This document shows, piece by piece, positions 25,101-37,723 of a stretch of 64,000 nucleotides of DNA. The notes under the pieces are model-generated. The model saw nothing but the letters and a program-made list of their open reading frames with translations. It searched no databases and was not told the DNA's origin. A program made the position numbers and the translations under genes. This DNA is from Strongylocentrotus droebachiensis (lineage: Eukaryota > Echinodermata > Echinoidea > Camarodonta > Strongylocentrotidae), in the NCBI GenBank assembly GCA_035222895.1, contig JAVYIG010006835.1:1-64000 (forward strand). Reading direction: 5' to 3'. The number at the start of each line of letters is the position of its first letter. Position 1 is the stretch's first letter.

Positions 25101-28100
25101 GCACTGCATTTCTATGATGCTGTTGATTGAACAAATTGAATAAATTCATCAATTCCTGATGAAGCCGTATGAGCGAGAATTCAATTTATTCTTGTCTCAT
25201 ATACGGTTGTCTTATTTACTTCGTATATTATGTATGTATTATGAAAATGAGATAGCAAAATGTGTATATTGATGATCATCTTGCGGGTAATAACCATTAA
25301 CTACTCTTATCGGACTCTCATCATTAATTTTCCTCTTCATTTTTTAATTTTTTTTTATGGTGAATTATTGGGGGGGATGATTGTACAGGCCATCCCCCCA
25401 CCTGAAATATTGGAGGGGATATATCCCCCTTACCCCCCCCCCCCCCGGGATCGACAACCATGCATTCAGAGCAAGATAAAGGTCACTGGTCACATGTTAT
25501 GTTTCGCCTTTACCAGAACTGTACTTGACCTTTAAAAAACAGCAAAGTGTTTTTCCTGCTATATACATGAAAAAGTATAATGTGGGGATATTATGACCCA
25601 AAAAGATAGAAACCTCAATTTCAGTCTTATTGAAACGGTGCTATTGGTTTTAGTTTTCTCATTAAAACAGCTGAGTGTATCGTGAGCCGTCATGCGCAGA
25701 TATCTCTCTGCTTCAAGCCGGCTACAAATGTAGCAAAATGTTAAAACGAAATTGCCTCTCAAAATAGCCGTAGAATCGCCTTTCCCAAAATTGATGATTT
25801 CATTGTCATGACTTTTTTTTTAGGCCACCCTGATTACAGTTTTTACGTACAGTATAACGGAAATATATACCGTAAAGATTGTGTTTTCAACGGAGTTCGC
25901 CCTTCGTTCTAAATTTATCAGTGTGTAATGTCACGTGTCAACAGCACCATAGGGTGATGTTATGATCATTTTTAGATATCATTGTCAATGTGAATTGTCG
26001 CCCTCTGTTGGTATATTGAATGTAAGCTTCAGTTTGCAAAGTAATAACAATAGTACGCGCTAATATAGCCACAAAACACAAAATAACACAATACAAAAGA
26101 GAAGCTTAGAGTGTAACCTGTCAAATGCGCTCAAACGATTGAAAAGCCAATCAAATAAATGTCATGATCTGCAAACTTTAACAAATTGCCGGGTGTAAGT
26201 TCAATAATTTCGTAAATTAAAAGAGTTTACAAAATACTTAACCTCAATTTACAGTAGTTTCTTAAATGCTGAAGCAGAAGTTTATCATTACGGTTACATC
26301 AGTTAAATATGTTAACATTCTATTCTATCAGATATCTATAGATAAATTGCTAATTTTGTCAGGGCAATTGCCGAAGAAATCTTTCTTTTTTCTACTGCAG
26401 GTCAGACGTACGTCCCCGGTCCTGGGGGTGAACCCATTCCACTCCCGACCAGGCACAGTTTTAATCACATCTATGATTTCTTTGAAGTCATACCAGGCCC
26501 CGTCACAGAGGAGAGAGCATTCGAGGTGAAATATAATAATACATTCAAGCTAGATTTGATAACTGAATATGTAAATGTATTTAGTACTGTACGCATATAG
26601 CAATGCATTTGGTTGTTATGGTATCATTCTATTAAAGTCTGTGTACATAATTATTATGCAATATCTGACTGTAATGTACGCCTTAGTCCTGTGACTCGAG
26701 TCCAGTTATTGACGAGATGTATATCGAATGTTTATGACTACAAGTTATATATAGTTCTAATTCCTTTCTGAAGTTCCTGAAGATGTGTACATAGTGAACT
26801 AAACTGGCATTAAATATTGAATCTTTCAGCCTCCTTTGGGATTCGTATGTGAGAATCGAATCAGTGAGCAACCATTCCCGGAGTTGTTTGACATGGATGT
26901 TTTCAATGTAGGGGTAGAGTTAGCAGTACCAGCACCGGCAAACCGTATCTATTCTATATGGGTAGGTATCCTTTCACCCCCCCCCCACCAAACAGACACA
27001 CACACACACACCTTCTTCTCCATTCGCTAAGTTCTTAAGAATGCTCGTTTAAAGGCAGGCTTTACTCTTTCAGCCAGAAGGGATTAGACCACCAAGCGAG
27101 CCAGCAAGGTCACTTTGACAGGTGGCTATCTCATTAACTCAGCTCTCATTTAACATAAGAAAAAGAGGATCATGGGGGACCAACAGGCACCGATTGGGGA
27201 AGTTTTCTATATTCAATTCAATTAAATTCAAGTCAAGTTTATTTTTCATTTCCACAGAAATCAGAACAATATTTCATTAAAACAAAACGAAAAATTGAAC
27301 AAGATAACAATGTGAATAATATCATTTACAAATACTTAAACTGCATATAAACAAAATTTGAATAACATAATACAAAAAAAAATGATATTTTCTATGGAAA
27401 TGGAGGGACCCATTAAAAAGTGGATACTTGTAGATTATGGGTCCCTCAAAATAACAAAGTAGCATTACACAAATTAGCTTATACAGAACAAAAAACACAA
27501 ATATATTAATATAAAAGTTTGCTCTTTGTTTTTAAAATAAAAAAATAAAGTAAAGACAATGACAAGCCCGCGAAGACAGAACAGTAACAAGTAGAGACAA
27601 ATGTAAGACAGAGAAAGACATACAATAACAAACAAAAACGAAAATACAGCACAGACGTGGACGTAACATTTCCAAAACAACAAATCAGTTATTCTACATA
27701 CTATTGTCAATACAAATCAGATTATCAGTAAAAAGTAAGACCGTATAAATCGATAACTGCGCATATAATTATTAAAGAGAAAATAAGGGGAAAGTATGCG
27801 CGTATTCTCCTCAAAATGACCAAGACAATGATGCATCGTGTATAATGTGTAAGTATAGTGTGTGTGTGTGGGTGTCAGGGGGGGGGGTAAATCAAACTAA
27901 TTTACTTTATATTTTAAGAACAAAAATATTTTTAATCTTTTCTTAAATGTATATAATGAAGGGGCATTTTTCAAGGAATCAGTAAAGGAATTCCACAATT
28001 TTGGGCCATCATAGATAAAAGTGTTTTTAGCAAAGGAAGTTCGAAGTAATGGCAGATGGTACTCTTCCGATTGTCTAGTTGAATGTTGATGAAAAGAGCG

Positions 28101-31100
28101 ATTTTTTAAAAACATAGTCTTAAAAATTTTTGGCAGCAAATCATTAGTATTTTTATACATAAATTGACCTAATTGAAGCAAATACAAATCTTTTACTTTC
28201 AGAATATTATTATCATAAAACAACGGATTAGTGTGTGCACGAAAATCTGCCTGGGAAATAATTCTAACTGCTCTCTTCTGTAACAATAAAAGTTTGTCTA
28301 AAATGTTCTGATGAGCGTTACCCCATGCGAGTAAGCCATAATTCAGATAAGGTAATGTTAAGGATGAATATAATGTTAATAATGCTGAAGATGGGAGTTG
28401 TGTTTTAAGTCTATTTAATATACCAATATTTCTCGAAATCTTTTTAGAAATGTTATCGACATGAACTTTCCATGAAAGCTTATTATCAATTATTACACCT
28501 AGAAATTTAGAATGTGTAACCTTTTCCAAATGAGTGTCATCAAAAACTAAATCAGTTGGCAAAGAATCTATTGAATTACTAAAAAGAATATATTTAGTCT
28601 TTTGTAAATTTAAAGACAGCCTATTAGCTCGGATCCATTGAATAATTTTTTCTAATTCAAAATTTACAATTTCAACAAGAGTATTTGGATTTGTATGTGA
28701 AAAGAACAAATTTGTATCATCAGCAAATGATATAAAAGACGCCATATCTGATGATCTATAAAAATCATTAATATATAAATAATAAACAAAAGCGGGCCCA
28801 GCAAACTACCTTGAGGAACCCCACAATTAATATTTCGTAATTCAGAAGTGTGACCATCCAGAAATACAAACTGTTTCCTATCGGAAAGGTAACTCCTGAA
28901 CCACTCCAAGGCCTTCCCACGTATACCATAATGAGAAAGTTTATGAAGCAAAATATCGTGGTTGATCGTGTCGAAGGCCTTGGAGAAGTCCAGGAGTATT
29001 CCAACCATATGATAAGAGGAGTCGAGAGCATGAGCTACCTTTTCAACAAGTGATAATAATGCATGACTCGTGCTATGTTTCTCTCTAAATCCAAATTGGG
29101 AATCACAAAAAATATTATGAACTTTCAAAAAAGCAACTGTTCTTTTATGTATAAGTTTTTCTAAAACCTTCGAAAGAGATGATAATAAAGATATCGGGCG
29201 ATAATTATTTACATCTTGCTTATCACCCTTCTTAAATAGTGGAATAACTTTTGCAATTTTCATAACATTAGGTACTTCTCCATTCAAGAAAGACAAATTA
29301 AAGATATGAACCAATGGATCTACAATGAAAGGTATTATCCCTTTTAAAATAAAGTTATTAATATTATCAACACCAGAACTTTTCTTGTTTTTCAAATGAG
29401 AAACAATATCTATTATTTCAAATCTATGAGCTGGAACAAGGAAAATAGAATTTGTATTTGGGGCGTTTAAAAAATCTGTGAAAGATTTTTTTGATTGTGG
29501 TATATTTTGTGCTAACGTCTCACCAATCGAAGAAAAGTGTTTATTAAAAATATTTACAATCATATCAGAATCATCGATCACTTCAATATCCCTTTTTATT
29601 TTAATAATATCATTTTTATTATGGACCAAATTCATAGCCTGTTTAAGAATTTTCCAAGTATTCTGCATATCATGTTTATAAAACTCTAATATAGAGGGAG
29701 CAAGTAGCTACAAGTAGGACAGTGTGCCTTTAAATGATGATCTAGATTTTAATTAATTAATATTATGTACACTCTAGTAATGTTGGGTAAGAAGGGAACA
29801 TGCATGTTTGTTGGGTAGATATTTGTCAATTTTACCCAAAATCGTGTAAGACTTTACACAACAAACATGTACAGTGTACATAAATGCTCCTTTCTATTCA
29901 CACAATATTGGGTATGGTTTTACCCAACTGTTTTTGTATTACTATCTCGACTCATTTCTACGTAATGAATTGAATTGAGACTTTACATACATTGTCGTAC
30001 GTACTTTAACATACGCATTTTTTAAATTTTAAACATGGAATAAAAAGATTCATACCTTTAATAACGTCGACACCCTTATTTTGTTTCTCATTAAACAGGA
30101 ATATTATAACTACAAAGCAAATATCGTAGCCTACCAGTACCAGCCATGGGGTGTAGGCGAACCCACGGATCCATTAAAAGAGGTCCATGACTATAATCTT
30201 GGTAATTAACATTTCTTTGTCTTTCTAATCTACTTTTTGCTTTTGCACTTTGCAAACGTTCAGTATCAATTATGGTATAGGCTGCATGTAGTAAAATTAT
30301 CACAATGACGTCAAGTTTAATATATGAATAATTCCAATGGTCTAATTAAACGTCAACAACATGCCTTCGCAAGGTTGGTGAGATCTAGTTGTAATCAAGA
30401 TAGTAATTTCTCCGTGATGGCAATATTAAACTTTAGGATTTAAATTCAAGTATGCACAAATTACCTTCAAATACAATTTGTGTCTTGTTTTACTATTCCA
30501 TGTTAACTTCATTTGCTCCCCCCTTTGTTCATTACTCTATTTTTGTTTCATCTGACTCTCCGGTTTTATTGCCCTTCATGGTTTAACCATCTGTTCTCTG
30601 GTTTACTGATGATAGGTCTTGACGTTCATACGTGAGGTTCTGGATTCGATCCTCTCTCGGCGCTCGGTGTTTTGTCCACATTTTAAAAACTTTACCTGTA
30701 GGTGGGAACCTGACAATTCTGCGGCAATAACAATTGCAGGGACCGTACGATGCTCACTTATAACAATGAAGTGGCTACCCCGGGTGAATACGACCAAATC
30801 ACCATTGATCAGTATAATATCAATAAACACCATTCATCTGCCAAAGAGGTGTCGTGGTATTCACTTGACTCTCGGTCCAAGGGTTGAGGGTTCAAATGAT
30901 AATTGCAGGACCCTGATGAAGAACAGCATTGACGCTAATGAGGCTTCCCTGAGTAAACAAAAGTATTATCAAAATGTTGCATTATGTTAGGATTGATTCA
31001 TGACTGAGTGTGCTGATTGACCCTGCCACGGGTTCCTGCAAGGTTGGTACCATCCCTGTCTATACGGGTGACGCTGGGAGTGATTTCTACCCCGGACCCC

Positions 31101-34100
31101 AATTTAAATAATTACTTTCAAGTTCACTTCATTTGCTCCTCCCCCCCCCCCTTTTCATCATTCTATTTTTGTTTCATCTGTCTCTATACAAATTTTTTTA
31201 TTCCCGTCTTCATTTTATAACTTTTTTGTTCAATATTAACCTCCGTTGATCAATCTTAGTTTGTTTGGATTGATTCAGGACTGAGTTTTCAGATTGATAT
31301 TGCCAAGGGTTCCTGCAAAGTTGGTCCAATCCCTGTCTATACGGGTGAGGCTGGCAGTGATGATGGAGAACATGTCTACCTCAGATCAATCTCAAATTTC
31401 CTCCAACTCGGCAAAGTCAACTGGGTTTACGAAGGTCAGGTAAATACATGAGCATAGAAATTGAGACTTTTTCAAGACTTTTGTGTTGGTACGATTAATC
31501 CAAACCTCCAACGTATGGAAAATGATGAGGGTTGTGAAAACCTAATTTTAAGGATAAGCTGACCAGCTCAAGAGAAACCAGGAGCAGATGATTACAGGGC
31601 AATTCCGTCCGTCAAAAACTCTTGTTATGACCATTGACTGGTATTACTATAACGTTATTAATGGTTATATCAAGATCTGTATAATTTGGGGAAGAAACAA
31701 ATTGGGAAGAAACAAGTGGAGAAAAGTCATACTGGACACGTACCAGGGAATCGCCCTTATAGGGTCTTTTGAGAGCCATAGTACAAGGTTAACGTCTTTT
31801 GGTTCTCAGCAGATAAACCCTATTTCAAAGGGAACTTGCTTTCGTGACCACAAACTGCTTAAATTGCTTATGCTATAAAAATTTACTAGAAGTCTAACAT
31901 TGTCATGCACAGATTGCAACTTTTGCAGCGGTTTCTGTGCGTTTTAATCAAATATTCTTTTTCTAATTTCTAATTTCTATAAAGAAAAAAATAAATAGCA
32001 ATTACAATGTAATGTTTAGGTTAAATCATACATATACCTGTTTGTTTGTTTGATGTGTGTTATTTTTGTTTACACAATTGCAGCCAACCTCAAATGCCGT
32101 AGAACTTTGCAGGAATTATGAATATGTCATGTATGTCCTATCTGTGAAATTTAAACGTTAGCAGTGTCCTCATATTCAAATTGTGCAAGGAAACCCGTTT
32201 ACTTGCTAGACTTTACTGTCAGACACTATTGAGTGACTGACTGGCTTTTTTTCTTCTTTGGTAATAACATACATGAAAAGAGTTGTAAAGGGTACATGAG
32301 CATTTGTCTACATCAATAACCCACTTCTTGTGATGGCCAAGATTAAACTGATTGAATCTTTGCGCAGCATAAAACGTATGACCATTCGGTACAATTGTCT
32401 GAAAATCAAGACTATTACTTTTGGGCTCTATAGCCCTAAAGTCGATTTGACAACTAATAGTCGTTATTTTCCCACTTGAAGACATTTTCAAGCCCCACCT
32501 TTTTTAGGGAAGTTCTAAATTAGTATTATCTTTCAAATGCAGTTGGAATTTAACTTTTTCATTTTTTTGGCCTGCAAATGGGACATAGTACCTTTAAATA
32601 AAAATGTCGTATATTATTTTTCATTATTATAATTATTGTTGTTATAAGTAATATTATTACTATCATTATTATTACTATTCATTTTTTTAAGTGTCATAAA
32701 AACTATTTAATTCCCCCTTACTAATTCGTATGATATTTGATGTTTCAGTCCATTAGAAGGAAAATTCCTGTGGAATCTTGGATCGCCCAAATCAATGACT
32801 ATGACGCCGGACCCGGTATGACCTCAAATATGACCTTGGAATATTTCTTTGCAAATGTAAGTATTTATTCTTCTTTTCTTAATTGATTTTACCAAAAATG
32901 TAACAGATTAAAAAATAATTATCATAAAGAAATGTGAATATTAAGCGCGTTTCAACATTCAAAGAATTGGATCTTAACATGGATAATAACGATGTAACTT
33001 GTAAAGCGCATTGAAGTAATAATGCGTTATTATAATGTAAAATACTAAATACGCATGATGAGAAAGAAAAACGTATGTACGACTACCTTTTTCAAAAATG
33101 TTTGATTTATTGATGAAAAGCAGCTGAGAATTAAGATAAGTCAAAGTAACATAAAGTGAAATAAGATCATGATTTATTTGAATGTCACACATTTTACTAA
33201 ATATAGAAGTAGATGCGATATAAATTAAAAATGATTTACAGTTAACATGATCCCAAGGACTTTCGAAGAAAGCTTTGTCCAACTCTTTTTGCATCAACGT
33301 CCTCATTTGATATTTTAAAAAACGCCAGGGTTTTGCCGCGTCATAACTGAACGAGGCTTAATGAATGAACAAATAAGTATTGCTATTCTGAATTAATGTA
33401 CCCGATTCATTTCTCAACAGGAAAGTTGGAGCTCAGCAGCTAAATTCCATCATGCTGTAAACCATATCCCCGTAGCGCTCGACGTCTCATACACCATAAA
33501 GGTAAAAAGTGATGGGATCTTTCCTTGTTTATTGAATTGAATTTAATTGATTCCAGTTTATAGGGTTTATCGATATATAGGAACAATTTTTGTTGAAACC
33601 AGAGAGAGATGATTTAATTTGATAATTCTTATATCATATTATTATTGTTGTTATAGTTTATTTGATGTTGTTTAACGTTATTATCATTATCACAATCATC
33701 ATAGATAGAGAGGTTTGTGAATATTAATATTAAAGTTATTATCATTATTACTAGTATTATTATGATTAGGCTAGTATTAGTATCATCAACATCATTATTG
33801 TTATTTCATTATCATTATTATCATTATTATCATTATTATTATTATCATTATTATTATAACCATCATCATCATCATCATACCTAAAATAGGATATAAATAA
33901 AACGGTATTTCCCCATACTTGATACCAATGTTCGTCTTTTCATCTTTATATTAACAAAAACTTTGAAGTAAAGCCCTTGACGGTTCAACAATATCAGTCT
34001 GTCCTTTGATTTCGAATCACCTATATCCAATTTCTATAGAATGTATAATACTTTATGTTTTCCTTCAATGCATTTTTTATTTCTCCCATTTAAAAGCGGG

Positions 34101-35910
34101 CCTTTGTAATTGTGGTATAAAATATCCTGATTTTACATTGATAATAATAACAAAAATAACAATAATAACAATACAATTGATAATAACTGTAATAATGATA
34201 AAAGATGATGATTATGATAATAATAATGATAGTGTGTTCCTGTGTAGCGCTAATGTCTGTCAGACTTTACACTCCTGTCTCACCACATACCGAATTACAA
34301 AATTATTATAAACATGTACATGAATATATCGAAATACGGTATCATTAAAACTGGAAATAATTTTTTTGTTATAATGCATACATTGCTTTTTCCTTTTTAA
34401 ACGGATCATTTGATCCAACTATTATCGATATATCAATGTTTTCTTTCTCGTACCTTTCTTTAAAACAGGGGAATATACCTATTCCAATCAAATCGAGCGT
34501 GTCGCAGCATTTCTTCGCCCTCAATTACGACGCGTTTAACCCTTACATGACAGACGTTAGTGTATGCTATGATTCAAAGGACAGCAAGGAGCTCGCCATA
34601 GACATGGAGCAAAAATGTTAGTCCTTGTATTATCAATTTCTTTTAGGTTCTTTCTAAAGTTAAAGGTGTTTACTCTCTGTGAGTCAGCCTTATGGGAATA
34701 GCTTTCTGAGAAAGGCTCTTTAAAAAATCTCGACGGTGTGATAGATATTTCGTGTTTAGAAAATATACCTGACCCATTATTCATTATTTCCGGGGCAAAA
34801 TCTAAATTTAGCTTTTGTTCCCTCCTCCCCCCATCCTTTCTTCTCCCACCCCCTTCTATCTCTATATCTCTCTCTCTCTCTCTCTCTCTGGGCATATCCA
34901 TTAAAATGTGTCTGCCTGCACATTCCCCAGTTTCTCACTTCACCTTCATAAATCTCGGTAATAATTTTGTTTTGTTCTAATTGTGCCCAACAGATATCTT
35001 TGATGTATACGTTCAAAATAGCACAAACTCTTTCTACTTTGGAGTGGTTAACAGCTTGGCTAAAGCAGCTAACGTAACTGCATCTAGAATCTCTAGTCCA
35101 CTGGTGAGTAATGTGCCAAATTAACATATTATTGAGTCAGCTGTTAAGGGGGGGGGGGGAATCACGATACCCCCTCCCGTTACCAAACAAGACAAGATCC
35201 CCGACAGCGAACAGACCCCTTGTGCTACGCTGCTCGCTCCGCCGCCCTGGTTTGACCATTTCATTTGTGAGAATCGAATGTTTTTTTAAAATCCACATAA
35301 CCATAATCTACGAAACCTGTAGTTTTCGAAGACAAAATCTTTAGAGTTAACATGTTTTAGGGGATATATTATGACTTTTAAAAAGAAATATAAGTCCAGT
35401 CAGACCAGTCAGACCAGACACTGCTATACGCATGTGAACATTGCAAAATATAGGAATACTCTATAAGGAGTAGAGATGGTGCACACTTCCACGTGTGCTT
35501 GAAATCGTGCAATCATCTCGTGTCCGAAAAACAATTCATTTTATATTTTTTGTTAAATACACAAAGAGGCTACCGAGGGATCAGATCAAATGAAACATTT
35601 TAATTTAAAGACTTTGTTTATTTTTTGTAGTATTAACCCTTCTTTACTTGACACTTACATGTACTATACATCTACCTCATTAAAAGTTTATTTCTAAATA
35701 ACAATACAAGAAACGATATTGTGAATTGTATTGTGCGCGAAAGAAATATCTGATCTCCGTTTATAATAAGCATGATATAATTAGGAATGGTCCACTATCA
35801 TTAACGATAATAAAAGAAATAAAAACTGGACTAGGGGAACAACACACTATCGTAGGAAATTAAGAATAATATATTCCTCCTTCTGTCTGTCTCTCTCTCT
35901 GTCTTTCTCT

Positions 35911-35949
<39 letters not shown>

Positions 35950-35951
35950 TC

Positions 35952-36045
<94 letters not shown>

Positions 36046-37447
36046 GCTATCGAAGGCAATAGTGGATTAATGACGATTTACTTCAAACTCCTCGGGATAC
36101 CACCTGTACAGGGAGACGTCGTCAACATGACACAACAAATCACGCTCGACGAGTCTCATCAGAAACTCGACAAATCCATAAATGAGGGATTGATGATCAC
36201 ATTCAGGAGTGAGGGACAGGTATGTCTTCACCCCCCCCCCAACACAACAACAACAAAGAAAAACACACACAGACACACATACGTAAACATAATTATGCCC
36301 GCACCCCCTGTGCTAATTATGTTTGATTATACGAATATGCTAAGTGTGATGGCATGGCAATTATTAGCGTTTCATAGAATGCTTTGAATTTGCACGACAA
36401 CAAAAATCTAAGATAAAACACTCTTTTGCTTGTTTTATGTATTTACAATAATGTCTATTTCGTTCATGAGCTAATGCATTTCTAAAGAGATTTTGGTTTG
36501 CTGTGCAAATGAATTATCAAATGTATGAAGTAGAACCGTACACATTATAACGACTGTATCAAACCGGCCTATATGATTTTGTTTTAGATCGTTGATCTAC
36601 CAGTTGCAAGAAAGAGTCTTCGAGCCGATTTCGTTGCACCTGTAACGTCGGGAGGATTCTCTGTGGGTAAGGGGAAAAAGATTAATATAAATTGTTATTG
36701 TTATTGTAATATACACAAAATGAAACTGAAATCACAAATGAAGTGATTTTTGATGGTTATAAGAATGTAACATATCTTGATCTCGATTACTGTACAAATA
36801 TCAGGAATTAAACATTTTATATAATGAGGTGGTAAACTGCGGCAATTTTTTGTAATAATAATGATGTAAGTGTATTCATACGATTCACATTTATGTATCC
36901 CATAACACAGAGCTCAGTTAATGCGCATAGGACAATAATTGTTATGAAATAAAGGCCTACCGCCGCAGTTTTGCACTTCATAAAAGATCAAGCCTCTAAT
37001 GAGGTAAATGATATTAACAAATAATATATGGACAGGCTTTTCAAGTATTTTTTTTGTGGATAATTTTCTATTTAAACGCAAACAGAGGTTAATAACGCGG
37101 ATTTTCAAAAGCACAACTACAGAAATAAGGATATCAGGTAAATAAACTAATAATATCTGAAAGGATGACAAATATATATTGTCTTCAAAAATGTCCTTGA
37201 TTGCATCATGATTCGATAAATAATGATTTCAAAATTAAATTGTGGAAAAATAAACTCTAGTTTTGAATTGTATGGAAACTAGTAAAATACATGTTTGTTT
37301 GATATTTCTTTCTTTCTTTTATTTCTAGGTGCTCTAGTTGGCATGGGCATCGGTATGTTCGTATTGGGTGTACTAATCGCTGTGGGCGTGGTCTTCGGAA
37401 TGTCCCGTATGTCTAAGGGTCCGTTCTCATACAAGACCCAAGAATAA
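19132..37447 (+). CDS. LolA-like domain type I membrane protein, complete, 15 exons, 649 aa
   Basis: Exons: 19132-19291, 19976-20122, 20657-20775, 21827-22010, 26401-26525, 26830-26961, 30099-30201, 31279-31439, 32749-32856, 33421-33501, 34469-34616, 34994-35103, 36046-36219, 36588-36666, 37329-37447. All are GT-AG and phases agree throughout, totalling 1950 nt. Residues 1-22 are a signal peptide. Residues 612-635 (GMGIGMFVLGVLIAVGVVF) are a single TM helix before a short basic tail ending YKTQE. Two LolA-like repeats are suggested by YIGQEYVRGILTNHWQNC (147-164), followed by LDYFFSIP and IPVRAVMNGT, and by YEGQSIRRKIPVESW (374-388), followed by LEYFF. HIYDFFEVIPGP is also typical of this metazoan family. 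The segment after about residue 470 resembles the conserved domain that usually precedes the TM. Function is unknown; LolA/LppX folds bind lipid, so an extracellular lipid-related role is only inference. The family call is from remembered consensus. Confidence 0.88.
20128..20385. repeat. Degenerate TTTGGTCTACTACCCA minisatellite
   Basis: Around a dozen imperfect copies of a roughly 18-22-nt unit (GGTCTACTACCTATTT, GGTCTAATGACCATTT, AGTCTATTCCCATATG) start immediately after the donor of gene 2 exon 2. The local open frame is a by-product of the repeat. Confidence 0.7.
21283..21362. repeat. AAT/GAT microsatellite in gene 2 intron 3
   Basis: Imperfect AATAATGATAAT tract. The Asn/Asp-rich ORF over it is an artefact. 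Confidence 0.85.
21690..21815 (+). mobile_element. tRNA-derived SINE abutting a splice acceptor
   Basis: GTGTCGTAGTCGAGTGGTTT is A-box-like and GTCGTGGATTCGAACCCCGG is a clear B box. Spacing between them is tRNA-like. It is followed by a SINE body (TTGAGCAAGGCATTTTATTT). No aminoacyl-acceptor end is present, so it is a SINE rather than a tRNA gene. Its 3' end lies about 12-30 nt before the acceptor of gene 2 exon 4 (21827). Confidence 0.7.
22500..24735. repeat. Homogeneous 110-bp satellite array with hairpin, in gene 2 intron 4
   Basis: About 18-20 units of 110 bp (hairpin starts at 22725, 22835, 22945, 23055, 23165...). Each unit carries CCGCGC-NNN-GCGCGG, GAAGCTCTGACGTTTCATTA, AAAGAAAGAAGACGATTC, ATGTACCATTCTCGACTC and GAATCAAGTTCCCC. 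The last few units (24330-24735) resemble the diverged array at 9.8-10.8 kb. The block is preceded by AGTAGCCAGGATTTAATTTT and a G tract, which resembles the degraded start of a hAT-like element, as in the first array. Confidence 0.92.
27211..29690 (-). mobile_element. 5'-truncated CR1/L2-like LINE, antisense in gene 2 intron 6
   Basis: On the minus strand a truncated non-LTR element runs from about 29690 through an RT ORF and a 3' UTR of about 650 bp to a short TTGAATT-type repeat tail at 27211-27237. The endonuclease half is missing, as expected from incomplete reverse transcription. The family call (CR1/L2/Rex-like clade) rests on the RT motifs only. No target duplication could be fixed. 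Confidence 0.8.
27897..29668 (-). pseudogene. Non-LTR reverse transcriptase, partial and frameshifted
   Basis: Two minus-strand frames (29668-28664 and 28745-27897) cover RT motifs in order: KVIPLFKKGDKQDVNNYRPI, then LSKVLEKLI, DSQFGFR, LDFSKAFDTINH (first catalytic Asp), GVPQGSLLGPLLF, and, in the second frame, SFADDT (the FADD box, second and third Asp) followed by LGVIID and the C-terminal thumb. The frames meet at 28771-28777 on a TATATATT run, where a 2-nt AT slippage insertion is the simplest explanation. Apart from that break the RT core is intact, so the copy is fairly young. It cannot make a full product without the missing N-terminus. Confidence 0.88.
30605..30975 (+). mobile_element. 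tRNA-derived SINE(s) inserted in gene 2 intron 7
   Basis: GAGGTTCTGGATTCGATCC (30639-30657) is a B-box-like sequence. A second tRNA-like head, GTGTCGTGGTATTCACTTGA...GGGTTGAGGGTTCAAATG, begins near 30848. The tail (TGATGAAGAACAGCATTGAC ... AGTAAACAAAAGTATTAT) matches the SINE at 12447-12680. Probably two nested or adjacent SINE insertions. Confidence 0.6.
30991..31110 (+). pseudogene. Decayed duplicate of gene 2 exon 8
   Basis: This stretch closely matches the start of exon 8 (31279-31439) and its upstream intron. GGATTGATTCA(T/G)GACTGAGT, GGTTCCTGCAA(G/A)GTTGGT and CCCTGTCTATACGGGTGA occur in both. In the copy the acceptor AG has become AT, it remains in frame for about 34 codons, and it then diverges into a stop at about 31110. 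Neighbouring intron (CTTCATTTGCTCC, CTATTTTTGTTTCATCTG) is also duplicated, at about 30510-30570 and 31125-31180. Confidence 0.85.
33800..33885. repeat. ATT/ATC microsatellite
   Basis: Imperfect (ATT)n/(ATC)n tract in gene 2 intron 10. Confidence 0.85.
35879..36043 (+). repeat. (CT)n microsatellite acting as the polypyrimidine tract of exon 13
   Basis: About 165 nt of almost pure CT dinucleotides end directly in CTCAG, the acceptor of gene 2 exon 13 (starts 36046). The repeat is therefore the entire polypyrimidine tract of this splice site. Confidence 0.95.
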
Positions 37448-37723
37448 GAGATCTTTTTAAGGCTCGTGCAGATGAGGTGGTAAACCGCGGTGGTTTTTGT
37501 TTTGTTTTGTTGTTTTTTACAATGACTTAAATGTAATGTACGCTTCTATTTCTGTTTCTTATAACGCAGAACTCAGTGAATTTTATACGCTTGAATACAT
37601 TTGTTGTGCGCAAGCGCCATTCATTTACACATTAAAAAAAAAAATAAGCGGTGGCTTTTTTTTTGGAAGCGGTTTACCGCGTCATATAGCCTATCTGAAA
37701 GAGCCATTAGTGTCCAGCGAAGA

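Noticed and set aside
22395..25460. Possible large element bounded by GGTGTCGATTTTTATCC and GGGATCGACAACC
   Set aside because: The ends are only loosely complementary and no target duplication was found.
29780..29935. Possible MITE with TTGGGTA/TACCCAA ends
   Set aside because: Only about 8 bp of clear inversion and no target duplication; too weak to list.
34557..35127. Minus-strand Arg/Glu-rich ORFs
   Set aside because: Shadows of a CT microsatellite and of gene 2 exons 11-12.
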